Source: CAZJKE01 sp964546585 (lineage in GTDB: Bacteria > Planctomycetota > Phycisphaerae > Phycisphaerales > SM1A02). Taken from it: 64,000 bases of DNA. The stretch is taken from assembly GCA_964546585.1 (NCBI GenBank), contig CAZJKE010000005.1:1-64000 (forward strand). Reading direction: 5' to 3'. A program made the translations under genes and the position numbers. Positions within the stretch are counted from its first letter, which is position 1. Each line of letters begins with the position of its first letter. This document shows, piece by piece, positions 9,712 through 18,044 of this stretch. Below the pieces are notes generated by a model. The model was not told the DNA's origin, did no database searches, and saw nothing but the letters and a program-made list of their open reading frames with translations.

Positions 9712-10122
9712 TTACTTGACGGTAACTGAGGCGCCTGCTTCCTCGAGTTTGGCCTTCAATTCGTCGGCCTCTTCCTTGGAAACCTTCTCCTTGATCGCCT
9801 TGGGGGCGGCATCGACCAGTTCCTTGGCCTCCTTGAGACCGAGGCTGGTGGCTTCGCGGACTGCCTTGATGACCTGAATCTTCTTGTCGCCGATGGCTTC
9901 AAGAACTACATCGAACTCGGTCTGCTCCTCGGCGCCTCCGCCATCATCGGATGCAGGGCCGGCCATCATGACCGCGCCGCCAGCGGCGGGCTCAATGCCG
10001 TAACTGTCCTTCATGTAGTCGGCAAGATCGACGGCTTCCTTCAGACTGAGCCCTGCGATCTCATCGCCAAGTTTCGAAACCTTGGCGTCGAATTCCTTTG
10101 TGGCGGTTGCTTCTTCAGACAT
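9712..10122 (-). CDS. rplL: 50S ribosomal protein L7/L12
   Basis: This is the stalk protein of the large ribosomal subunit, which recruits translation GTPases; 136 residues. The start at 10122 (MSEEATATKEF) has GGAG 9 bases upstream; an in-frame TTG at 10137 is less likely. The order is an N-terminal dimerisation helix (LSLKEAVDLADYMKDSYGI), an Ala/Gly-rich hinge with an extra acidic stretch (GPASDDGGGAEEQTEFD) and the globular C-terminal domain (KKIQVIKAVREATSLGLKEA, LVDAAPKAIKEKVSKEEA, ending ASVTVK). The hinge makes it slightly longer than usual. It follows rplJ by 111 bases and precedes rpoB. Confidence 0.97.
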   Translation of the reverse strand: MSEEATATKEFDAKVSKLGDEIAGLSLKEAVDLADYMKDSYGIEPAAGGAVMMAGPASDDGGGAEEQTEFDVVLEAIGDKKIQVIKAVREATSLGLKEAKELVDAAPKAIKEKVSKEEADELKAKLEEAGASVTVK

Positions 10123-10233
10123 GGTGTCATTCTCCAAACAGTAGTTTCATGCGTTGAAGAGGAGCCGCCCTGTGCGACTTTTAACCCCGAGGGGCCAGTC
10201 CAACGCGATGTCAAACAGTTCTTGATTCTTACC

Positions 10234-10779
10234 TCAGGCGATTCTCTCCATCGCCTCACCCCGTTCCAATCGTTCTCCGAGTTCCTTGATGATCCCGGCG
10301 AGTCCGCTTCCCGGTGCAGTTGCGCCGGCCACAACACGACCACCGGGCGACAGCACGAGTTGAACGACGGTCGCCTGGGCCTCATCCTTCGTTGGAAACT
10401 CGCTGAGCCTCTTTACACCCTCGGCACCATCGAACCGTTCGCCGTCCAGGACGGCCGCCTTCAGTTCGAGGTCGGTGATCTTCTTGGCCCAAGTGACGAG
10501 GTTGCGTGCTACTTCGACCACAGAATCACCACCGAATGCGAGGGCGGCGGGTCCGTCGAGGTGGCTGCTCAGCGGTTCGAGCGCAGTGTCCTCAAATGCT
10601 TTGCGAGCGAGCGAGTTCTTGAGCACCGTGATGCGGATGTCCTTCCGAAGAAGGTCCACGCGGAGTTCGTTGTTGGTGTTGGCTTCAATGCCGCGGATGT
10701 CGATGATGAGCGCGTTATTGACATCCTGAAAGCGACGCTTGTACTCGCTGACGATCATTTCCTTGACTGGTTTGCTCAT
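10234..10779 (-). CDS. rplJ: 50S ribosomal protein L10
   Basis: This is the ribosomal stalk base protein, 181 residues, which anchors L7/L12 dimers to 23S rRNA. The N-terminal rRNA-binding domain includes SEYKRRFQDVNNALIIDIRG and LRKDIRITVLKNSLARKAFE. The C-terminal helix that binds L7/L12 is LAGIIKELGERLERGEAMER. It lies between rplA (25 bases upstream) and rplL, the usual order. L10 with L7/L12 often represses its own operon by binding the leader; no leader structure was assigned here. Confidence 0.96.
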   Translation of the reverse strand: MSKPVKEMIVSEYKRRFQDVNNALIIDIRGIEANTNNELRVDLLRKDIRITVLKNSLARKAFEDTALEPLSSHLDGPAALAFGGDSVVEVARNLVTWAKKITDLELKAAVLDGERFDGAEGVKRLSEFPTKDEAQATVVQLVLSPGGRVVAGATAPGSGLAGIIKELGERLERGEAMERIA

Positions 10780-10804
10780 GGTTCTTCTCCGTACCTTCCT
10801 TCGT

Positions 10805-11488
10805 TCATGCGATGATGCGCACGCTCGGAGTCATGGTGCCGCTGATAACGCACTTCTTGAGGTACACACCCTTGACCGAGGCCGGGCGGGATTTCTCGAT
10901 GAACTCAAGAAAGAACGTGAGGTTTTCGACAAGGTCTTCCTCGGGGAAACTCATCTTGCCGATGAGGCAATGCACATTGCCGCCGTCGTCATTTCGGTAC
11001 TCGACCTTGCCGGCAGAAAACTCTGAAACAGCGGTTTCAATGTCGGGTGTCACAGTGCCGGCCTTCGGCGAGGGCATGAGGCCCTTCGGTCCGAGCACGC
11101 GGCCCAGTTTGCCCATGTGTTTCATCATGTCCGGCGAGGCGACGGCGACATCGAAGTCCATCCAGCCATCCTCGACTCTCTTGACGAGGTCTTCGCCGCC
11201 GGCCTCAGCGGCACCCGCGGCCTTCGCCGCGTCCACCTTGTCTTGAGGGCAGAAGCAGATGACGCGTGCTGACCGGCCGACGCCCTTGGGCATCGAGATG
11301 CCGCCCCGCAACTGTTGTTCGGCCTGTCTTGGGTCGATCCCCAGATGAACGCACACCTCAATGGTCTGGTCAAACTTGGTGCCTTGGAAGGACTTCAGCA
11401 GTTTTACCGCATCAGTGGGTGTGTGCGGTTCGCGGCCTTTGGCTGCGAGTTCGGCGTTGCCCTTTGTTCGCTTTGAGCAGTGTGTCAT
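10805..11488 (-). CDS. rplA: 50S ribosomal protein L1
   Basis: This is the L1 stalk protein of the large subunit, 227 residues, normal length. The conserved stretches HLGIDPRQAEQQLRGGISMP, the loop LGRVLGPKGLMPSPKAGTV, and GKVEYRNDDGGNVHCLIGK are all present, as is the C-terminal KGVYLKKCVISGTMTPSVRI. Only 3 bases separate it from the end of rplK, so the two are almost certainly translationally coupled. L1 is the classical autoregulator of the rplK-rplA pair. Confidence 0.97.
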   Translation of the reverse strand: MTHCSKRTKGNAELAAKGREPHTPTDAVKLLKSFQGTKFDQTIEVCVHLGIDPRQAEQQLRGGISMPKGVGRSARVICFCPQDKVDAAKAAGAAEAGGEDLVKRVEDGWMDFDVAVASPDMMKHMGKLGRVLGPKGLMPSPKAGTVTPDIETAVSEFSAGKVEYRNDDGGNVHCLIGKMSFPEEDLVENLTFFLEFIEKSRPASVKGVYLKKCVISGTMTPSVRIIA

Positions 11489-11491
11489 TGA

Positions 11492-11917
11492 TCAGCCCTC
11501 CACCGTGACGCCCATGGAGCGGGCAGTGCCTTCGATGATCCGCATGGCTGCTTCAGTCGTGGCTGCGTTGAGATCTTCCATCTTCTCTTCCGCAATAGCC
11601 TCGACTTGTGCCCGTGTGACTGAACCGACCTTTTCGGTATTCGGTGTTCCGGATCCCTTGTCAATGCCCGCCGCGGTTCTCAGCAGCACTGCAGCAGGCG
11701 AGGACTTGATCTCGATGTCGAATGATCGGTCGTGATAGAGGGTGATGATGCATCCGACGACCTTGCCGTTCAGGTCCTTCGTCCGGTCATTGAACAACTG
11801 AATGAACTGTCCGGGATTGACGCCATTGGCACCGAGGGCGGGGCCAAGTGGGGGCGCGGGGGTCGCCTGCCCTCCTGGGGCGAGAACCTTGAACACTTTT
11901 TCAATGCGCTTTGCCAT
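11492..11917 (-). CDS. rplK: 50S ribosomal protein L11
   Basis: This protein of the GTPase-associated centre has 141 residues, the standard length. The start MAKRIEKVFKVLAPGG at 11917 is preceded by the strong ribosome site GGAGGAAGGAGA; the longer open frame upstream is not conserved. The N-terminal domain shows GGQATPAPPLGPALGANGVN and the C-terminal RNA-binding domain shows KSSPAAVLLRTAAGIDKGSG and GTARSMGVTVEG. It is the first gene of the operon in this window; secE and nusG, which often precede it, are not upstream, where a divergent signalling gene starts. Confidence 0.97.
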   Translation of the reverse strand: MAKRIEKVFKVLAPGGQATPAPPLGPALGANGVNPGQFIQLFNDRTKDLNGKVVGCIITLYHDRSFDIEIKSSPAAVLLRTAAGIDKGSGTPNTEKVGSVTRAQVEAIAEEKMEDLNAATTEAAMRIIEGTARSMGVTVEG

Positions 11918-12116
11918 CGTCTGTCTCCTTCCTCCCACCGATGTCCCTTTTCTTTGAGGGCTCCGAAGAGCCCTGGCAAAGGGCCCCACGACACGGTGGT
12001 CCAAGCGGTTTCGGGTTTCGAGCCCCGCAGCCTACCAAAGCCCACTCGATCCATCAATCCCGCAGTGAAGGTCAGAAGATACGTACGGCGGTTTGACAGC
12101 ATGCTAGGCTTGGGGG

Positions 12117-13667
12117 GTGAAGAAGACGGCGGAATTGCGATTGGTGACCTTGCACGGTCCGGAGGACCTTTCGCTGGACCTTGTTCCGCCTGGACCCATG
12201 ACCATGGGCCGCCGTGTTGGTCACAATCTGGTGCTTTCGGAAGGCGCAACGGTCTCGCGGGATCACGCCGTACTGGTTCGACATGTTGCCCACGAGGAAG
12301 GGGTCTGGACGCTGACGGATTCGGGATCCCGGCACGGGACATTTCTCAATGGAGTCCGTCTGGAACCGGGGCGAGGAGTTCCGCTGCAGGGGGGCGATCT
12401 CCTGGTCATCGAACCCTTTGCATTCCAAGTTGTGGATCCTGCGGCCGACGACCATCGGTTCACCCACACACTCGATGATGGTGCCGGTCAGAGTGGCACG
12501 AACATCCAGCAAGTTCACCACACGGCCGGTGTAGGCCTGGCGCAGGAACGGCTGGCCGCGCTGCTCGCCTGCAGCCGCGCAATCCACCTGGCCGAAAACG
12601 AAGAGTCAATGGCGAATTCACTCGCTGAGGCCGCAATGGCTGGCACCGCCTTTGCCAATGCCGCCATCGTGAAGCCGGTAGGAAGTGATGGCAAGGTGAA
12701 GGTCCTTGCTGTGACAGGCGACATCACAAAGGATGGTCCTGGCACGCTGAATATCAGCCGATCACTTCTCGGTGCGGCAATGGAAGGCGAGCCGGTTCGG
12801 TTTCACCGCGTGGGTGGCGTTGTGGATGATCAACAACAACAGAGCATTCTCCAATACAGCATCGAGGAAGCCATCTGTGTACCGATCATGCTCGGGCATG
12901 CGGTATCAGGTTGCATCTATCTGGATAGCAGGGATGGGCAGGTGCGACTGCACACTGTCGAGGAGGATGTGGAGTATTGCGCCGGCCTCGCCCAGATCGC
13001 AGCGCTGGCGATGTCAAACCTCATGCGGGTGGAAATCGAACGGCGGCATGCCCGCGAGCGACAGGACATGCTGTTGTCCACAGTGGCCGCACTCGTTGCT
13101 GCCATTGATGCCAAAGACACCTATACGCGAGGCCATTCGGAGCGAGTGGCGTGGCTGGCTCGGGAGCTCGGACGAGCGGCCGCACTGGATGTCGACACAG
13201 TCGAACAACTGCACATGTGTGGTCTCGTACACGACATCGGGAAGATCGGGATTCCGGAGTCGATCCTCCAAAAGCCCTCCAAACTCACCGACGAAGAATT
13301 TGATCAGATCAGGCGGCATCCTGCGATCGGAGAGTCGATTCTCGGTGGTGTCGCCCAGTTGCAAGCCGTACTCCCGGGTGTGCGATCGCACCATGAGCGT
13401 TGGGATGGCCGCGGCTATCCCGACGGACATGTAGGCGACGCGACTCCGTTTTTCGGCCGCCTGCTCGCGATCGCCGACGCCTTTGACGCAATGTGTTCAT
13501 CGCGGGCCTATCGTGACGGACTCGATCGCAAAGGCGTCATGCAGGAAATGGAAGAGTGCAGCGGCACCCAGTTCGACCCGGAGCTGATTCCGCCATTCCT
13601 GAAGATCGACTTCGGCCAATACGACGACATGATCGCGCGGCACACCGCGCAGGACCCGGCCTGCTAA
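12117..13667 (+). CDS. FHA-GAF-HD-GYP signalling protein (probable cyclic-di-GMP phosphodiesterase)
   Basis: This 516-residue protein starts at a GTG at 12117. The N-terminal FHA phosphothreonine-binding domain (about 20-108) shows GRRVGHN, SRDH and SRHGTFLNG. A GAF-like sensor (about 145-310) follows: FANAAIVKP, VCVPIMLGHAVSGCIYLDSR-type core. The C-terminal HD-GYP domain (about 325-500) has HSERVAWLA, HDIGKIGIPE near 371 and HHERWDGRGYPDG near 424, so the metal ligands and the GYP motif are intact. It has no membrane segments and is expected in the cytoplasm. Known HD-GYP proteins with these motifs hydrolyse cyclic-di-GMP; the FHA domain suggests input from a Ser/Thr kinase. It is divergent from rplK and converges with the M20 gene, overlapping it by 4 bases. 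Confidence 0.93.
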   Translation: MKKTAELRLVTLHGPEDLSLDLVPPGPMTMGRRVGHNLVLSEGATVSRDHAVLVRHVAHEEGVWTLTDSGSRHGTFLNGVRLEPGRGVPLQGGDLLVIEPFAFQVVDPAADDHRFTHTLDDGAGQSGTNIQQVHHTAGVGLAQERLAALLACSRAIHLAENEESMANSLAEAAMAGTAFANAAIVKPVGSDGKVKVLAVTGDITKDGPGTLNISRSLLGAAMEGEPVRFHRVGGVVDDQQQQSILQYSIEEAICVPIMLGHAVSGCIYLDSRDGQVRLHTVEEDVEYCAGLAQIAALAMSNLMRVEIERRHARERQDMLLSTVAALVAAIDAKDTYTRGHSERVAWLARELGRAAALDVDTVEQLHMCGLVHDIGKIGIPESILQKPSKLTDEEFDQIRRHPAIGESILGGVAQLQAVLPGVRSHHERWDGRGYPDGHVGDATPFFGRLLAIADAFDAMCSSRAYRDGLDRKGVMQEMEECSGTQFDPELIPPFLKIDFGQYDDMIARHTAQDPAC

Positions 13668-14875
13668 TTTGCGTCGAGCGCGAGATTGCAGAACAACTCG
13701 ACGCCCGTTTCAATCGCATCGTCATTGAAGTCAAACGTCGGTTGATGCAGCGTCGGCATGGACTCCTGCCCTGGCGGAATCAACCCCAAGGCGAAGAAGC
13801 AGGACGGTACCTGCTTGCAGTAGAAGGAAAAATCCTCGCCTCCCATCACCGGATGTTCCATGAGAGAGACTCGCTCGTCACCGAGCGTCGCCCGTGCAAT
13901 GCGAAAAAACCGGTCGACGGCGTCCGCGTGGTTTGCGGTCACCGGATAGTCGCCCTCAAGTACATGCAACTCAGCCGTGCATCCGTGGGCCATCGCGGTT
14001 GCCTCGACAACTTCCTTGATGCGCCGTTTCGCGAGATCACCCGTGTCATCCAGCAGAAATCGAAGCGTGCCCGTGAGAAGCACTTCGTCGGGAAGAATGT
14101 TGTGCGTCGTACCCCCGTGAACCTGCGTTATCGATATGACAACACTGTCAAGCGGATCGACATTTCTGGAAGAAACCTGTTGCAGCGATGTGACGATTGC
14201 GGCAGCGCATAACACTGCATCACTTCCGTGTTGCGGAAATGCGGCGTGACACCCGTTGCCGCGGACGGCGATCTCCAAGCCAACCGCTGCGGCGAGCATC
14301 GGCCCCGGGCGAGTCATCACCTCGCCGATCGGATGCTGCGGCCACCCGTGCAGCCCGAACATGCTGGCGATCGGCGGCCCAAGAACGCTTCCGTCAAGGC
14401 ATCCGTCTTCAACCATGCGAGCGCCGCCGCCGCCGCCTTCCTCTGCCGGTTGAAACACCAGCGACACTCCGCGGGGAAGTTCATGTTCGGCGGCGATACG
14501 AGAGAGCACATGTGCAACGCCGAGAAGGATCGTCGTGTGGCCATCATGGCCGCATGCGTGCATGCATCCGTCGATCGTCGATGCCCACGGAAGGCCGGTT
14601 TCTTCCATGATGGGAAGCGCATCCATGTCGGCCCGCAGACCGATGGCGGTCGACGAATCTCCGGGGAGGTGCGCTAGAACGCCCGTCGAACCTGCCAAGG
14701 CGTTTCGATACTCGATGCCAAGTTGGTCCAATTGCTCGCAGACGACACGGGATGTGCGTGTCTCTTCAAAGCCAAGTTCAGGGTGCGCGTGCAGGTCGTG
14801 CCGGATCTCAATCAATGACGGCAGAATGTCCTGGATCATCGCCCTTACATCTCGGCCCGTGTTGATCGTACTCAT
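13664..14875 (-). CDS. M20 family amidohydrolase (N-acyl-amino-acid/hippurate hydrolase type)
   Basis: This 403-residue metallohydrolase belongs to the M20D group, which removes acyl groups from amino acids such as hippurate or N-acetyl-cysteine derivatives. The metal-site motifs are present in order: IRHDLHAHPELGFEE, GLRADMDALPI, MHACGHDGHT (Cys and His ligands), FQPAEEGGGG (catalytic Glu pair), GLHGWP and the late His in LHQPTFDFNDD. Its ATG overlaps the stop of the upstream GGQ gene by 4 bases (ATGA), so it is the last gene of the S41-tsaD-GGQ operon. The exact substrate cannot be read from the sequence. Confidence 0.92.
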   Translation of the reverse strand: MSTINTGRDVRAMIQDILPSLIEIRHDLHAHPELGFEETRTSRVVCEQLDQLGIEYRNALAGSTGVLAHLPGDSSTAIGLRADMDALPIMEETGLPWASTIDGCMHACGHDGHTTILLGVAHVLSRIAAEHELPRGVSLVFQPAEEGGGGGARMVEDGCLDGSVLGPPIASMFGLHGWPQHPIGEVMTRPGPMLAAAVGLEIAVRGNGCHAAFPQHGSDAVLCAAAIVTSLQQVSSRNVDPLDSVVISITQVHGGTTHNILPDEVLLTGTLRFLLDDTGDLAKRRIKEVVEATAMAHGCTAELHVLEGDYPVTANHADAVDRFFRIARATLGDERVSLMEHPVMGGEDFSFYCKQVPSCFFALGLIPPGQESMPTLHQPTFDFNDDAIETGVELFCNLALDAN

Positions 14876-15474
14876 GGTTTGATTGTCCCCAATCCCCGTT
14901 CCTGACGTTGTCGATTCAGCCAGGCCAGTGCCTGCTTGTCATGTGCAATCAGGCGAATCAACTGCGAAGATGACACGCCCAATCCCTCGGCGGCCGAGCG
15001 CACATCCGTGTCGAACGCCCACACAAGGTCGAGCGCTTCCGCAAGCAGTGCCGGATAGTCCCAATGCTTCGGGTTGATGGCCAGTTGACTACCGTTCCTT
15101 CTTGAAGTCACCAACTCGCTCGGCGAAAATGACTTCGAATCCACTGCCGTACGAACCTGCACCGCGAGGCATCGTCGCAAGCGATTCAACGCCATGCGGC
15201 GATTCTCGCTCTGACGCCGCCGCTCCGAGGCTTCACCCACCACGCCAGTGGCGTCATGGGTCATGATGCACGCCGTTGCCTTGCGATTCCGATGTTGACC
15301 ACCGGGGCCCGAGGTGCGACCAAATGTCAATGACACGCCACGCATGAGATCATCCTCGGAGAGCGTGGCGGGGTGTATGCCTTCGATGATCCGAGGTCCG
15401 AGCGTCGGAAAAACATCCGAAGATTCCAGATCCTTCATGCCTCCGCGGATTCGATTTCGCTTCGTGTCCACCAT
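14872..15474 (-). CDS. Release-factor-like GGQ protein (ArfB/RF-H type, no codon-recognition domain)
   Basis: This 200-residue protein carries the peptidyl-tRNA hydrolysis loop SGPGGQHRNRKATA at about residues 54-67, with the universal GGQ. It lacks the stop-codon-reading domain of RF1/RF2, so it probably rescues stalled ribosomes or acts on an unusual substrate. The tail (about 140-200; SAAEGLGVSSSQLIRLIAHD) looks like a small helix-turn-helix-like domain and differs from the basic tail of ArfB. It is coupled to the M20 gene by a 4-base overlap and starts 14 bases after tsaD. An internal ATG at 15438 is possible, but its GGAGG is too close to serve it. Confidence 0.85.
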   Translation of the reverse strand: MVDTKRNRIRGGMKDLESSDVFPTLGPRIIEGIHPATLSEDDLMRGVSLTFGRTSGPGGQHRNRKATACIMTHDATGVVGEASERRRQSENRRMALNRLRRCLAVQVRTAVDSKSFSPSELVTSRRNGSQLAINPKHWDYPALLAEALDLVWAFDTDVRSAAEGLGVSSSQLIRLIAHDKQALAWLNRQRQERGLGTIKP

Positions 15475-15488
15475 CGTCGACTCGATTC

Positions 15489-16523
15489 CTACGCTGCACC
15501 GCGTGGAGCGGCAGTGATGTCAAGTGCATCGCGGGTACCGGCTTGCAATCCGTGCCAGCCCGCGGCCGCGACCATCGCGGCGTTATCGAGACAATATTGC
15601 TTTCGTGGAAGCCGCAGCGGTAGTCCTTGCTTGACGCTCACTTCTTTCAGCCGGTTCCGCAAACATGCATTTGCCAGCACGCCACCACCGGCCACGATGC
15701 ATTGCGCCGTAGTGCCCTCACGCATTGCATGTTCCAGACCGGCGATGACGGTATCGACCGCCGCCTCCTGAAACGAAGCCGCCCAGTCTGCCCGCTCCTG
15801 CTCCGAGAGGTCCTTGTGAGATCGCTCGAATACGGTGTGGCCACCCGAGCGAACAGGCGTGCCGCGTACGCCATAGAGCAGCGCCGTCTTCAGGCCGCTG
15901 AACGAAAACCCCTCACTGCTGCGAGGCCTGGGCAGCCGATGAACAGGCGATCCATGCGCTGCCGCTGCTTCGATGCGGGGTCCACCGGGATACCCGAGCG
16001 ACAGTGTTGCGGCCGCTTTGTCAAAGGCTTCGCCTGCCGCATCATCAATCGTGCGGGCGAGGCAACGAGCCGTCAGCGAGTCCTCAAGCACGAGCACGGC
16101 AGTGTGCCCACCTGACACGACCAGACCGATCGCCGGAAAGTCGATGGCCGCGTCATCAAGAGATGGAGCCACCAGATGCGCCAGAACATGATCGACACCG
16201 ATGATGGGAATGTCGCAGGACCACGCAATCGCCTTTGCGGCAGCAACGCCAACGAGCAGCGACCCAATCAGTCCCGGTCGATTGGCTACGGCGATCGCGT
16301 CGATGTCCTGCAGCGAAACGCCGGCCTTTGCAAGACTGCGTTCAATGACCGGCTGGATTCGCTCAAGGTGCGCCCGGCTGGCGATTTCCGGCACAACGCC
16401 ACCGAACTCACCATGTAATTCGTCCTGTGACGCGACGATGCTCGACAGAACCTTTCGCCCATCCGCGACGACCGCTGCCGCCGTTTCATCACAACTACTC
16501 TCGATACCGAGAAGAATGGTCAT
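15489..16523 (-). CDS. tsaD: tRNA N6-adenosine threonylcarbamoyltransferase
   Basis: This 344-residue enzyme transfers the threonylcarbamoyl group to A37 of tRNAs reading ANN codons, working with TsaB and TsaE. The N-terminal motif ILGIESSCDETAAAVV, the metal motif GVDHVLAHLVAP (two His), LVVSGGHTAVLVLED, LGYPGGPRIE and the C-terminal ALDIT-type end are all recognisable. Length is typical. The gene overlaps the S41 protease by 4 bases (ATGA) and is followed by the GGQ gene, so a protein-synthesis-related group sits inside this operon. Confidence 0.97.
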   Translation of the reverse strand: MTILLGIESSCDETAAAVVADGRKVLSSIVASQDELHGEFGGVVPEIASRAHLERIQPVIERSLAKAGVSLQDIDAIAVANRPGLIGSLLVGVAAAKAIAWSCDIPIIGVDHVLAHLVAPSLDDAAIDFPAIGLVVSGGHTAVLVLEDSLTARCLARTIDDAAGEAFDKAAATLSLGYPGGPRIEAAAAHGSPVHRLPRPRSSEGFSFSGLKTALLYGVRGTPVRSGGHTVFERSHKDLSEQERADWAASFQEAAVDTVIAGLEHAMREGTTAQCIVAGGGVLANACLRNRLKEVSVKQGLPLRLPRKQYCLDNAAMVAAAGWHGLQAGTRDALDITAAPRGAA

Positions 16524-17998
16524 GGTTGGTCGTCTGTTTCCGCTGAAGTTGTGCCGTTGAGCACCGCAAGTCGCTCATCGACCTCGTCAAGCGCGTCGAT
16601 GATTTTCTCCCGCCGCTCAGACAGCATCCTCACTTCGTCCTGAAGCGCAGCGGCCATGGGAGGCTCATCGTTGAGTATTGGCCAGTCTCCACTGTCCAAC
16701 TTGTGACGGAGTGCATCGACGGCGGAAGCGAGTTGTTCATCCTGAAGCGTCTGTCGAATCCATGTTTCATCACCGCAATCCGGACCCTCAGGTTCCTGGT
16801 CGGTGATGATCGTGAACGGTTCCCTCGCCTTGAACCGCGCAAGTGTCTGTTCGATCGACTCTCGCACAACGAGGCCGGGATCCGGGTCCACACCCCAGAC
16901 ACCTTCCTCGTCGGTCAACGATCGATCGATTGTGCGGCCTCCGGGGAGGTCGTACCGGCCTGTGGTGAACTTGAGCATTCCACCACTGGGAAGTTCTCGC
17001 ACCTCCTGCACCGATCCCTTGCCGTATGACCGAGTTCCAAGCACCGCTGCCCGCCCGTTTCCCTGAAGCGATCCTGCAACGATCTCGGCAGCCGATGCGG
17101 AGTTGCCGTTTACAAGGACCAGAAGTTCAGCATCAGCTGCCAAGCGGCGAGGTGTCGCTTTCCACGACCGCCGCTGTGCGTTGCGACCTTCCACGGAAAC
17201 AATTGTTCCTGATTCGAGAAACATGTCGGAAATACCGATGGCTGCGTGCAGCGTCCCGCCGGGATTATCTCGCAGGTCAAGCACAATCGCGGCAATGTCG
17301 TGGGTTTCCTCAACGGACTGGATTGTCGAAGCAAGTTCGTCGAGCGTCGTATCCGTAAACTGGCGAATCCTCGCGTACATGATCCCGGCTTCTGCATCGA
17401 TACACCACTGCCATGCGCCGCCGCGGCGAAGTAGTCCCAATACCGTGTTGGTCTGAATGCGATTTCGTGTGATGTCGATCTCTTGAATCGCGCCATCGAG
17501 ATGGCGTACCTGCACACTGACGACCGTCCCGGGGATTCCGACCAACTTGTCAATCAACGACGCGATTGGCTGTTGTGCAGTTGGCTCGCCATCGATCATC
17601 AGCACGCGATCGCCGGCCTTGATGCCCGATTCCAGAGCGGGCGAATTCGGCATGGGTGAAATGATGGTCAACTCGTCGTCGATCACCCGAATCTCGGCAC
17701 CGATGCCCACATAGTCGCCCTCGAGATCCTTGGTGAACGAGCCCTCATGATCATCCGGTACCCAGATCGAATACGGATCATCCAGTGATTCCACCATGGC
17801 CGCGATAGCCGCTTGCTGCATGTCGTCCTGGTCGGGCGACTGCAGGTGTCCGTCGAGCAGGATTCGTCGGACATCGACGATCGGATCAAACCATTCGTAT
17901 CCGGGCGAGGAACCAGCAATTCCGAGCGACAATTGCACCGCGATGAGCGACACCATCGTCACTGTCAATACGGGAAGTAGTCGAGAACGATGCGGCAT
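16520..17998 (-). CDS. S41 family C-terminal processing peptidase with PDZ domain
   Basis: This exported serine protease is 492 residues from the ATG at 17998, which has AAGGA 8 bases upstream; an ATG at 18025 would add nine residues. The N-terminal hydrophobic segment (LLPVLTVTMVSLIAVQLSL) is a signal peptide or anchor. The PDZ domain (about 95-180) includes DYVGIGAEIRV and GIKAGDRVLMIDGEPT. The protease core has GGTLHAAIGISDMFL, the nucleophile Ser in GNSASAAEIVAGSLQ and the Lys base in GTRSYGKGSVQE. A C-terminal acidic coiled-coil-like end follows. It probably trims the C-termini of periplasmic proteins. It is the first gene of the minus operon and divergent from hflX with only 46 bases between start codons. 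Confidence 0.94.
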   Translation of the reverse strand: MPHRSRLLPVLTVTMVSLIAVQLSLGIAGSSPGYEWFDPIVDVRRILLDGHLQSPDQDDMQQAAIAAMVESLDDPYSIWVPDDHEGSFTKDLEGDYVGIGAEIRVIDDELTIISPMPNSPALESGIKAGDRVLMIDGEPTAQQPIASLIDKLVGIPGTVVSVQVRHLDGAIQEIDITRNRIQTNTVLGLLRRGGAWQWCIDAEAGIMYARIRQFTDTTLDELASTIQSVEETHDIAAIVLDLRDNPGGTLHAAIGISDMFLESGTIVSVEGRNAQRRSWKATPRRLAADAELLVLVNGNSASAAEIVAGSLQGNGRAAVLGTRSYGKGSVQEVRELPSGGMLKFTTGRYDLPGGRTIDRSLTDEEGVWGVDPDPGLVVRESIEQTLARFKAREPFTIITDQEPEGPDCGDETWIRQTLQDEQLASAVDALRHKLDSGDWPILNDEPPMAAALQDEVRMLSERREKIIDALDEVDERLAVLNGTTSAETDDQP

Positions 17999-18044
17999 CG
18001 TCGCGTTCCTTAGATTCGGAATCATTGTCCCCGGAGTGCAATTG

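Noticed and set aside
11990..12090. Possible tRNA with GGCTCGAAACCC T-arm-like sequence upstream of rplK
   Set aside because: tRNA-Trp often lies near rplK, so I tried to fold it, but the T stem does not pair and there is no acceptor or anticodon stem.
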